Assembly (NCBI GenBank): GCA_013397845.1
Contig: VZTG01006071.1
Location: 1 to 64,000, forward strand
DNA: 64,000 bases
Direction of reading: 5' to 3'
Origin: Melanocharis versteri
Lineage: Eukaryota > Chordata > Aves > Passeriformes > Melanocharitidae
The stretch's first letter is position 1. Each line of letters opens with the position of its first letter. The notes below the pieces were generated by a model. It was given only the letters and a program-made list of their open reading frames with translations, made no database searches and was not told the origin of the DNA. The translations under genes were made by a program, and so were the position numbers. This document shows positions 12,101 to 24,100 of this stretch, in pieces.

Positions 12101-15100
12101 CTGCTTGGGATAATTAGTGCTAGGAATAGACTGATTTATGGAGAATCAGGCAGTGCCAGCAGCTATGTTTCTGCAGCTCTGAGACAGCTTGATGTTTAGA
12201 AACAAGATGCTAGAAAAGTGGGCTGTGGAACTTAGTCTGTTTGGATCAATAGTCCTGCTTATAATTCTGCACTGGAGCAGCTCTGAAGGAAGAGTTAAAT
12301 GAGAATCTCAGATTTTTAAAATGCTTTTCTCCTTGAAGCTGTTAATAACCTGAATTTGATTTACTGAGTACTCCTCACATACCCTTAAAATTTGCCAAAG
12401 AAGTCAAGTCTATGTTCCATCTCCACATTAGATCATCTTACTTACAAGCCTATAATTTATCTTTTTCTTAGTAAAAATTGGAACCTTCTTGCTATGTTTG
12501 TCAGCAGTGAAACAGCTTCTAAATTTAGTTCTCTATAAACTATTAGTAACTTCCTAAAATCAAAGAACCTGGTACTGATCAACATGTTTTTCTTGCCATA
12601 CGTACAATACATATGGCCAAAATACAGACCATGAACAGTTTTTGGTTCTTGGGCTAGATCAGGCATCATTAATAGCTAACATTTTAATTCTCTGTGTGTG
12701 TTTGTGTGGTTTTCATTGTTTGTTTGGGTTTTGGGTTTTTTTTCCCCAACATATTATTGCTAATTTCTTGTCTCATCCAATGCTCATTGACAGAAATAGT
12801 ATTGGACCTTAGGTCCTCAAGGAAAAATAATTATACAGTGAAACTAAAGGAAGTCAGAGTGGGGAGGTAATCAACGTACAGAGCTGGTGTTTTTTAAAAG
12901 TATACTAATCTGAAGAACTAAGTATTACTGATATTTATAGTAATATCTAGAGAGGTCTAGAAGTCAGGTGCCTATTGAGCTGGACAACCTAGACATCACT
13001 GGACAAATAGATGATATGAGACTCTTTGAAAAACAAACTTAATGAGACAAGATTACTTGAAGGCTGGCATAAGAAGCACATGTTTAAAGAAATGAAGTGA
13101 GTTGTCCCAAGCTATGCAGTAGTAAATAAACTATCAGAGCTTTGCTGTTAGCAAAACTCATGCTTGTGTGGTGTTGTACATGCTCAAAATCAATTTTAAT
13201 GGCTCTAGGCTTTTGTACTAAATGAACCTTTAATTAATCCTAAACACATCCAATTCAATAAACTTGCCCTATAAGGGTAGGTTATGAACTGAAATTTCGT
13301 CATTTAACTGTTGAGTCTAAAATCTTGGAGTAGTAATGTTGTTGGAACTGATAACTATTTTCTCCTCTTCGTCTCACAAACTTCATCCAAAAAACTCTGT
13401 GTCAAACTTGCTTAAATGACTAACGTGTGTATTTTTTTCAGGAAGTGGAGGTGAAAGTGGAGGTGGTAGTTTGAGATTCTTTTGCTTTGCTAGCTGCTTC
13501 TGTTTCCAACACTTGGCGAGTATGCTCTGTGAAGCTATGGCCCACACAGGAGATGAAAAGAATTAGGTGGTCTGGAGGACTTGGGGTTGCAATAGCTTCA
13601 CATACATGCAAAACTTTCTTTATGGAACTAGTGGCATCTGCAAATGGGAACCAATGCATAGATGATCAAAAAACTGGAGTGGCGGTGCAGGCCTTGCTAT
13701 TGACGGATCAAGGTTTGAGGTTCCAGGAGCTCTATGGTGCTTGTATGAGCTTCTCCAGGAGTCAGCACCATTCCCCTCCCCAGCTCCATGAAAAGTTGTG
13801 TTTCTGTTGCTGTGGGACAGAGCTCTGTCCACGGAGGCCACGTGTACTGGGAGAGAGGATCCGTGCTGGAAGCTGGACTCTTATCCTTGGGCAGCGCAGG
13901 ACAGACTGGCTCTTTGCTACATGTCTAGTGAAAGCCTTCCATGGGCTGAACCTAGTCTTTGCTGCACGTCCTTAGCATTACTGCAAATAAGTATGAATCA
14001 ATGCATAAAAACTTCTACGTATAAACGTCATCCATTTCCATAATATTTCCTGGCCCAAAGCAAAAAGGTTTTGTCATTAATAATTTTTCTAACTTTGGCA
14101 ATTAATTTTTAATCTAAAATCTTTAAAAGTGTTCTATTTGTGGATAAATCTTGTCTTGGGGACATAGGATCATTTTGCTTTTTTTTTATTATGTTGGGCA
14201 GATAAAAATCCTGCTGTTTCTGAAATAGCAGTTCAGATCAATGAAGCTGGTGATTCACACTATAAAATTCAATTTGTATGCTAGGTGCTAAGCAAATAAT
14301 CAGATTCTAATAAAGGAAGAGAAGTTCAGTTTTTGATCTGGGACCTGCTATGACCTCTATTTTTCTTCAGTATTATCTTAAGCATAACTACAAATCATAC
14401 CTGTCAGAATTCTTTCTTTCATGTATTGCATTAGTTTTTCTGCTGACTTGGTGACTTATTTTTTTAAATTACCATGTAGCATTTAAGCAGGATTCTGGAG
14501 TGTGAGTACTGGCCAAGATACACATTTACTTCATATTGTTTAGCAAGGTTAGGGAACATTTCTTAACTTTTATAATCATACTTCTCAGCAGTATTTTTTC
14601 ATTATGTAGGCCTCTTCAACAATTTTTCTTCTTAGTATATTCCTTAGCAAAATAATATTTTGAATTTCTTTGGTAGACGCAAATAATTTATCTGACAAAA
14701 AGGTCATTTGCTCTCTGAAACCTCACTTCAATTCATTACTTTGTATTTAATTTAAAAGGTGTTCTCTCTATATTTTATCGACCACGTAAGCATTCCTATG
14801 ACTTTTATTCCGGTTGTTAACTCCAGACTTTATGCTACTGGTTACTACAGCAGTTAAAATATATTGCTACTTTAACAGTGCTTGCATGACACCTTTTACT
14901 CTGCTCATGGGATGCAACTATCTACTTGAGGTAGCTGTGTATGATCTGCTTTACTGTTACAGTTGGCACACGAAGGCAATAAGTAAAATAAATTGATTCT
15001 CCCCCTCCTTTTATTTTCTTCATCACTGTTCCTCAAGTAGCAATTATAACTTCAGAGTTTATTTATGAATTTGAACCAAATTAGAAAAAATATGATAAGA

Positions 15101-18100
15101 AACCTAGATGCTGTTGTTGAATTACAGACACACAGCCAATTTTACAACATGGAGATACCTATTCACTTATCTATCATTTTTCTCTGATTAAGAGCTTGTT
15201 AGAAGCATGTGGAACACAACATTTGGAAGCTTCTGCAAACTCCTTTTTTTGTTGTGTATACTTTCATCCTTTTGGAAGACAACATATATATGAACAAAGA
15301 ATTAAACATGAAGTGGACTTCAGCATTTGATTAACCACCTGTTTTAGTGTTTGTACAAATGTTTTCATGAATGCTAGTGTGTGTGCTTTCTTTATGGTCA
15401 TTGTAGATCTAGTCTATCTTCCTCTTGTTCCTTTAATATCCAAAACTCTTCACAACCTACTTTTTTCTCTGTTGTCCCATCCTTATAATTTCTTACTTAG
15501 TATTCAAGCTTGGTTCATGCCTCCTACCTCCGTCCCACATGTATTTTAAAACAAGTATGTTTTCAAATTCCCCCCATGCTGGCATTTTCTTATAGATGTT
15601 TAACCATGTTGAACATGTTGATGATTAAAACCTGATCTCTTAGCACTCTCATTGACCTTATGCGTTCATGGTGTGTCCCTTGGAGCTCATCTCTGCCATG
15701 AAGGCTGTAGAAACAATAGCAGCTCTTATATTAAGAATACTGTCCACTATGCTTTTTAATATCATCTGGCTGTTGACCTGTACTTCTATGTCTGCTAATG
15801 TGTTTTCTCTTATTTCTTTTTTTTTTTTTGGCAGTCTGAGGTTTTGCTGTGCTTGTGCAGTACCTGTAGCAATAGTGCTGGAGCGCAGAATTAGGATTTA
15901 CAGGCGCTGCAATGAATACAGATAGCTTTAATAGTATATCAGGCAAACTCCGTTGTGTAAGTTTGTTGTCCTCTATTATGGGCATAATAAGGTGAACTAG
16001 CTGCTGTCTTTGTGATCAAGCAAAATTAGTCTAAACTCCTTTTTGTTTCCCACATGCTTCTCACATTTCTGAGTTAAATTTCTGCCATGTTCTTTCAGTG
16101 TAGCTATTGAACCATGTGTTAAAAGTTTCCACTTCACATCTGTTTTGTAATGTCAGTAAGGTTTTCATTTTTTTTTCTGAAATATTTGAGGTGCCTGTGA
16201 TCTGTGCTGCATGATGTTTAAAAAACATGACTCAGTTTCCACTTTTTGGGAATTCTTTCAATTCTCTCCTTTTAAGCTCTGGGAACAGTCAATTAGCAGT
16301 GATGGGCCTGGAGGTGAAATATGCCGCCCTTTGTACCCAGCACATTGGCACTGGTTGCTGTCACTTGTGTGCTCAGGGTTGCTGAATTATCAGCAAATTT
16401 AAATTCTTCTATTCTCAAAACTAGTTTGACGTAGGAACTCCAGATACTACAGAATACAAGCTTATTAATGGCGTGGTAGTGAGAATTGGTGACATAGGAA
16501 AGTTAGTAATTTGTGAAGTAAAGCATTTGAATATTAACATATTCAGTGTTAGCTTGATGTGATTATGTTGTAGACAGGTTTAAGAAAAGCTTCTGGCTTA
16601 CTGCTGAGGGGTTTTCTGAAGAACTCATGGACAACATGAGCTTTTTGCACTACTGGATCGAGAACAGATCTGGGAGCTGGGCTTATGCAGTTCTGCTATT
16701 GCTGCCTATAGCCCTGGTACCATACAGATGTTAAGTCTTTCTGCACGTCCCTCATTCATTTGAACAGTTATGTATCTACAAATGGGAAGAGGTAATGAGT
16801 AGATTCAGGGGGATTACAGGCACATCTGTATGTCTGTTTTAGCAAACTGCAATGCTTTTGAGGGCTTTCCTATGCTGACCTACGTGATCCAATTGCATAA
16901 GCATCTTGTGCTACTCTATGAACAACCAATGGATTGAGGGACTGCAGTCAGTCTTACCTGCACTGATTCATGGCCTGGGAACGTCATGCCTTCCTGGATG
17001 GGAAACTGGTCATTGCAGCTCCATCCCATTGTGCTGTAAACTGCTAGAAACTCCTTTCACAATTGATTTGCAGATGTATTATATTTTCAAGTGCTTTCAC
17101 TAATGCTGGAAAACTTTGGCATACTTCTCAGGGTGTATCTGCCAAAAATTTTGAGAAGCAATATGACTATGAACGTTATTCAGCTTGAAAATACACTTAC
17201 TTGATGTAACTGTCCATGACTCCCAAAGAATAAATTACTACATACACTTGTGGGCAGGGGATGCTTGCTCTATTGAGGGGACCTTCTTTTCTCTTCCCAT
17301 CAATCTTGTCCTAGTGTATGCAAGTATGTAGTACAGAAGGCAGGAGTTGATAATGTGTGTGGGAGGAAAAGGGGAGAATTAGGTAAAAAAAACCAAAACC
17401 CCACAACTAAAGTTCATAACAAAGAATCTTGAGTCTGAAGTTCTTGTGGTTGAATCCTGATTGTGATAGCTGAAGGATCATGTAGTGCATATGCAGTTGT
17501 GAGCATCTTATATGAGTTACAGACTTGTAGATTAATTTCCTATTAAAAGATATATACCATAGTAAGCAGTACTATTTTAATGATTTTCTCTAGATTAGTC
17601 CTCAATAGATATGGCTAAACAACATGCAAACAATATTCTTTTTCAGATATCTTACCTTTAAACAAGAGAATTCTCCAGCTCCTCTATCATAAGCTCACCA
17701 AGAACAAGTGTGCTGTTTTACGGCTTCCTTGAAAAGAAGGCTCTATTAAAGTGTAATTACTGTGCTTACAGTTTTTGAAGGGGGAAATAATTAATAAGGT
17801 TATGTGACTGAAATCTAAAGGAAGAGGAAACATCTGACTAGCTGCATGCTTCCTTAGACTAAATCGTATAAATTTTGTTCTCTGTTCCTGGAAATCATAG
17901 ATGTTATTTCCTGTCCGTTGTGTAGTTTATATGTGCGCTGAATACCTTTGTAGGCAAGGATTGGCTCTGCAGTTTTTGCCTGTGATATCTAATATAGGAC
18001 ACAGCAAGGTCTTGACCTCTTTTGTGACATTTGTGTACAAAGTGATATAAATGATGACTAATGCAATGAAAAGGTTTAAAATATTAATGCTGTGTTGATG

Positions 18101-21100
18101 AGACTGTGGTGTGTGAACACACTGCACCATTTTCCTGAGCCCTGCTTTCAACAAGTGCATAGAATTAACCTTCTCTAGGCAGAAATACAGTAGCAAAAAT
18201 TCATTTTTGTATTTTTTCTGGAACCATTCTTTGTGCAGTAAAGACCCTGGATTACTTGTCTGACAGCAGAAACCAGCTTGGTGGCAGAACTGAACCTGTT
18301 CGTCCATAATTATGTTTCTCCTTCTGCGTAACACAGATCTCTCCATAGGCTCCCTTGTTAGGTGTTCCTGCAGCAGTGATGCAAACAGATACACAAACCA
18401 TTGCTACAGGCTCTGTGCTTGGTGGTCCACACAGGAGCTGCAGGTGGATCACAGCACGCACTCCCTGCCCTGTCTGAGGTAGCACATCAGCACCAGGGGC
18501 TGTGGACAGAGCAGTACGGGCGGTGCAGGAGGGGATGCTCTGCTTGCAGGCTGAGGTGGGAGGAGTGCTGGGCTGTGCCCCCTCACAGGCTTTTGTGTTC
18601 AAGGGGCACATGCTGTAGCATTGCTGTAGCACCTGTGCCCCTGTGGTGTCACGGACCCAACAAGCCAGAGACCTTTTTTCAAGCTGTCAGAGGTGGCTCC
18701 ATCTTGTGCGTTGGAGGAGTGTGAAACTCCAGGTGGGTTGTGCTTGTTTTTAGGCTTTTGGGATCAAGCAGAAGGAAGCAGGGCTGTTTTTTTCAGAGGG
18801 GATGTTTAATAATAGAACACACATAGAACTGGATAGGATAGGAATTTTGTGCTCCAGTGGTGGAGATGGTTTAATGGGCTAAATGTATTTAAAATAGTTT
18901 TGCCTTCTGGGAGAATCTCAAACTGGCTTACCTTTTCTTGTCTCCAGTGTGGACATATTTCATTCCATTTGTTTTCTCTTGTATACTGGCATTTGAAAGT
19001 GAAATCTTTTTTTCTTTTGAGCCTCATGGTGAGCTACAATACACATCAAAACATATGTTGGTTTATTTGCTAACTTCTGTAGAGCTATTTGAAACCCTGT
19101 GGTAATAGGGTTACATTTTCTGGATGCATTTTTTAGGCTCTTTAAAGTAGTATATGGAGCTCTGGAGCTTAGCAGACAGTGACCCTATGATTTGGTCAAT
19201 ACAACAGGTTTTCCCTTGTGGTTGCAATACATTTTCCCCCCTCATCCTATTGATAGATATTTCTTTCTGATATTTGCTTATTGTCAGCTGCTGTAGTGCT
19301 GCTGTCTAAGTGTAATTTCCAAAATCCTCTTGGATGAATCATATTACAGTATTATCATACAATATATTTACTATATTTTTTCAGAGGTTCATGATGATTT
19401 AAGTATTTTTGCCAACAATGGTGTTGAGAACTGTGGCAAATAAGCTTTCTTCCCAGCCTTTGACTGTTTTACTGGGATGTTGAGATGCAAATCAGAATTA
19501 AGGGATTTCTCTGCAATTTTCTGTGAAATAAAGGGGATGATGTGGAGTTCATGAAATACAGTGACCCAGCTGAAGATATCTTACCATTTTTAGTCTTTTG
19601 ATTACATCCAGTCTTCTTAGCACACATCAGAAGAGAAGCGTTGAATTGTGCCTTCCAGTAATCCTGGGCTTGGGCAGTTAAAGCTCCATGCAAACAAATA
19701 GGTTCTTTAAAAGTGAGATTGCTCTGTGGCCCTGTTTCTGCTGCTGTTCCTATTGCTGCCCCATCTGTTTCTACTCATTGTCCCTTTCTGGCTGCCTGTG
19801 TTTTACCTCATTGTCCCAGTGCAGACAGAAGTGGGCTAAAGAATGGAGAGGTGTAGGGTAGATGGAGTTGGTCAAAACTGATCTTGGGACTGACCATCCT
19901 AAGGCTGATTGTAACAAAGGAGCAAGAATGCACATAGTATTCTTAAGAAGTTCTCTGGCCTTAAAATGGCACGTGTAGCAGATGGTGGTAAGACTGTAAA
20001 GAGGTACCAAATGAGGAGGTAAGGTTTTTCAGAAAGTGACTCTGTTGTGTGGGAGGGAATACATGAACTACAGAGGGAGGAAAAAAGCAAAGTCTTGTAT
20101 TGATTATTACAAAATACTGGAGCTGAAATATCTTGCCTAGCCAAACATTTTGATTTTTTTCCCTCAAAATCCTTTCTGAATGTCATCTGTCTTGTCAGTA
20201 AATGCTGGTGAGGGCTTGTGGACATGAGCAGACTTCCGTGCATTGGCGGATCAAACTAGATGGTCGACATGTCTTGCCACAGGCAGATTAGAGGCTTTGC
20301 CTGATCAGTGATTAAAACCCAGTGCCATCCCCTTTTCTAGAAGCTAGGTTCTAGCCCTTAAGATATGTATATATATGCTTAATGGGAGGCTTATCCCTGC
20401 CTCTAAAATCCATTTGTACTAATATGATCCAGTGAGTCATCAAACCTATTAGTATGGCTTGGCTTCTTCATTTTGTCTCCTGAAGTTTGATTTTGCATTT
20501 TTTTTTTCAGAATAACATTGTATTAATTGGCTGGCATGCGGGAAAGCTCCTTAATGGTATGCTTGGAAGTATCTGTGTGCCTGGTCACAGAATGATTGTC
20601 CTGATTGTTTCCAGTTTTCTTGTAGACACAAAATGACAAGTAGGAGAAATAGCAATAGCGGGGATACCGAATTCTCATTTTGAGAGCTGGTTATCCCCAT
20701 CAGTTAAATATTGATGTCTTTCTTAGACCTGATTTCTAATTGTTTAAAAATTGAAGGTAACACAGTTTAGTGCGATGACTGATTCTCACTGTATGGATAA
20801 TAAGTGGTTTCTCAAACTTTGGGCAACAGTATGTGGTGTTGGATTAGTCAGTCTTGAAATGATCCAAGAGCGATGTGGTGCTATTTGCAAAAGGTGCTCA
20901 GGCAAGAGGAGAATAATATTACAGAGATAATACGGCTACTTCTGTATTTAAATGTTGCTGTTATAGTCCCATTGGTACAATCTGTACACCTAGGGAGACT
21001 AATTGATTTCAAATTTGATGCTTTAACCACTAAATCATCATCTCCAGCTGGCACTGAAATAAAAGTGATTTGCATCATCTACATCAGCAGGGAAGTGTCA

Positions 21101-24100
21101 CCTTTGTTAAAAAAAGAACCACCGACACACAGACTTAATTATCTATTCAGAGTGCAAGCTAACAGCTCAAATGTAGTGACTCTTCTCCAAAACCGAAGCA
21201 GATTTTTAAAGAGGCATAATCAAAATCACACTTCTCTGAAAGCTTAACAGTGACTTCTAAAGATAGTTATAACTGATTTTGAAAAAAGGCTTGATTCTGT
21301 GTTTTATATTCTGTGTCTTTTATATAATTGGCTCTACTGCTTATCTGTTGCCAGTTTTCTCTCTTCATAATGTGACTGAGAAACGCAACTTTTTAATAAA
21401 GGAGCAAAATGTCTCAAAGGTACAGTTGTTGGCGGGTAGACCGAGACTTCTGGTAGCTTGGTCTTTGAGCCTGACTAATGCAGTGTGATAAATCTGCTCT
21501 CCTTCCACAGAAACGCTGAGTGGTTTAGGTTGTAAAAGCTGTCATTATTTCAAATGCTTTTCGTTCTTGTCAATCAAACCACTAGTTAGAGAATCTCTAT
21601 GAAACCCTTTTAAGATGCTCTTAGGCCAAATAGCACTGGAAAATGCATCTAATAAAGTGCTTTTGAATAGCTTCTTTTAACTATTTAGTGCATGGCGTAT
21701 CATTGCTTGTAAGTGCAGTTGCAATGCAGATTCATATAAAAGGCTGTTATTTTAGCTGAGGATGTTTAGGGTCTCTGTGCTGGAGAGTGAGAAACAGAAA
21801 CTGTGCAGCGTGCTTGCTTTTGCTGCTGCTGGGGCTGTCCCTGAGCAGGACCCCAGCCTGCCCGGGCTCTGACATGCTGTTACACTCTTTGCTCTCCCCC
21901 TGCTCCATGGTCTGGTAGTGCTTGTGGGACTCCTGCCCAGGGCAGCTTTTTGAAAGGGGCAGCAGGGCTATCTATTTATGTCCAGCTGTAGGCCCGAGTA
22001 CCACGTGAGAAGACTCTTTGGCAGATATTTAGCTCGTTTCATTCTCGGGAGAAATGTCGGTATTGACGCCTGTTAGCAGGCGGCAGGCGGGCCGTGTCGG
22101 CAGTGCCCGGGTCGGGTGGTCTCCGTGCAGCCCGGGGGTCGTGCAGCTGTCCTGGAGCCCTTTGGCACCGCTGAGCGCCACCACCGCCGCCGGGGCTCCC
22201 TTTATTTCTAACCAGAGCTGCTGCTCCCCTTCGCCCGCTGCATCCCAGGTGGTGCTGGAGGAGGAGGAGGAGAGGCTGCTGGTTTATTCAGGCAGTGATG
22301 CTAGAATTGTGGGCGGGAACAGCTTTTTTTTTTTTTTTCCTTTCCCCTTTTTGTCTTTCTCCTCTCCTTGTCCTCCCTCTTCTCTCCCGCACTTGGACTT
22401 CGCTGTCTGCAGTGCAGGTCCCCGCACGCCATGCCCCCCGCCCCGCCGCCCTAGGGCGAGCCCCGGGCACCATGCGGCAGGACAGGCTCACGGGCTCGCT
22501 GCGGCGCGGGGGGCGATGCCTGAAGCGGCAGAGCTCGGGCGGCGGCGTGGGCACCATCCTCAGCAATGTGCTCAAGAAGCGCAGCTGCATCTCCCGGACC
22601 GCGCCGCGCCTGCTGTGCACCTTGGAGCCAGGTACCGCGCCGGCCGGGCGAGGCGGCGGCTGCCGCCCCGTAAGCGGCTTAGCGGGGCGGGGGGANNNNN
22701 NNNNNNNNNNNNNNGGGGCCGGGCCCAGGCCGGAGGCCGGGGGCGGCCGCGGCCCTGCGGGGAAGGCAGCGCGCTGCCCCTGCCCCGGGGGACTGCTCCT
22801 GCTCGCGTCCCGCCCGGTCCGCGCATCCCGCCTCCGCTCGCCGGATCTCCCGATCTTTTCCCCGCTCCGCCCGCCCGGCGTCGCCGCCTCGCAGCGCTTT
22901 TGTGTCGTGTGTACCTAGTGCCTTTCTCCCTCTGTCTCCTCTCCCCCGGGCTCGGCGACTCAGCTTTCCGCCAGTCTCTCCCCGAAGTCTCCCCGCAGCC
23001 TCCCCAGACCTTTCCCGATAAACCCGCTAACTCTTGACCTGCCGGAGACCCCTCCTCCCGCCCAGCCTTTGTCTGCGGTAGGGTGTCGACTAAATTTGCA
23101 ACCGTGCCTATCCCAAGGGGAAGGCATCAGCTCTGCAGCTATGTTTTCTAGATCCTGCTTCAGTATCAAAATCTTTTGAAAACTGAGTGGTCAGCAAACA
23201 ACGTGTGTTTGCTTCGGGGAGGTGGGCTCTCAACCGAAGCACTGATCATGACTGAATGCTGGATTCTAGTTGCCTGCCATCAGAATTTCAGATTATTTTA
23301 AAAATGAAATGTCAAGAAATTTTAGTTCAATTTACCATGTTAGAACTGTCTCTTGTAGGTAAAACGTTGTTGATCAGTTGCCTAATCATAGGCATTTACA
23401 AAGTATGCAAGCCAGAGATCCACTGAAACATTGAGCAATACATGGAAATAAATAAGGATCGGTTTCCCATTGTACTAGCTGTGTGTGCACCAAGCACACA
23501 ATGCTCACCGCCTCTGTGTTTGAAATGAGTTTCAGAGGCTGTTATTAATAAGGTCTTGGATACCTTTTGGTACAGATTTATGGGGTTGCTGTTTTCAGGG
23601 AGATTTCCTGACTTGTAATTCTCGAAGACCCCTGCTCCAACAGTAGTCTGCTATTATCCCAGGTAATGACATTATCTGGATAATGACATTGTTGTGTTTA
23701 TGCTCACACAAAGACCAGGCGATGTGATTGGAGGCGTAACTATGAATGCCATAGTCCTAAAAATCCCACTGGTTTGAGGTTTCCATATTGTTCATATGTA
23801 GGTAAAGACAATAACCCCGTTCAGGATACATGTTTTCATAGAGTGGTGGAGATGGGACACCTAATGAGCCCTTAAAAAATGTGCTGGATGAAATATTCTT
23901 TAGATTTACTTAGTGTCTGTATTAGATATCTGTATTGAGAAGTTTTTCTAGACTAGAGATTTTAAATGTGCTTTGATACATCCCAGTGAGCTCTGGCTCT
24001 TGGTAGAAGTGGTTTCATACTGAGTTACTCAGAACGTTACTTTTAGAGATAATTTGCAAGGCTAAGAATCTTCCTGAAACACCAAGCAGCATAAGGTGAT

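Larger units (their letters stand above)
2661..22471 (+). other. TBC1D30: Large intronic region between exon 2 and the internal promoter
   Basis: About 20 kb inside the long-isoform intron (2661-27929). It contains a CR1 tail (6515-6735), A/C-rich and T/G-rich low-complexity tracts (about 4890-4942 and 12690-12745), a tRNA-Ser-like sequence (20958-21050) and two unrecognised minus-strand open stretches (13438-13660 and 17927-18632). The GC-richer patches at about 9430-10000 and 11200-11350 carry short overlapping frames on one or both strands without recognisable families. The rest is AT-rich, with scattered short frames that I do not regard as genes. Confidence 0.75.
22060..22900 (+). promoter_or_regulatory. 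TBC1D30: CpG island and internal promoter of TBC1D30 short isoform
   Basis: GC content and CG frequency rise abruptly from about 22060 and fall again by 23060, surrounding the alternative first coding exon. I see no clear TATA box, consistent with a CpG-type dispersed promoter. The island contains a T15 run (22324-22338) followed by a pyrimidine-rich stretch in the presumed 5' UTR. It is interrupted by a 19-base gap at 22696-22714. Confidence 0.7.

Noticed and set aside
22632..22918. Continuation of the short-isoform first-exon frame beyond the donor
   Set aside because: The conserved protein splices at 22631 to exon 3. The continuation is read-through into intron and crosses the gap.
22054..23037. 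327-codon plus-strand open frame across the internal CpG island
   Set aside because: It crosses the run of N and is a different frame from the conserved TBC1D30 start. GC-rich DNA has few stops; this is a shadow.
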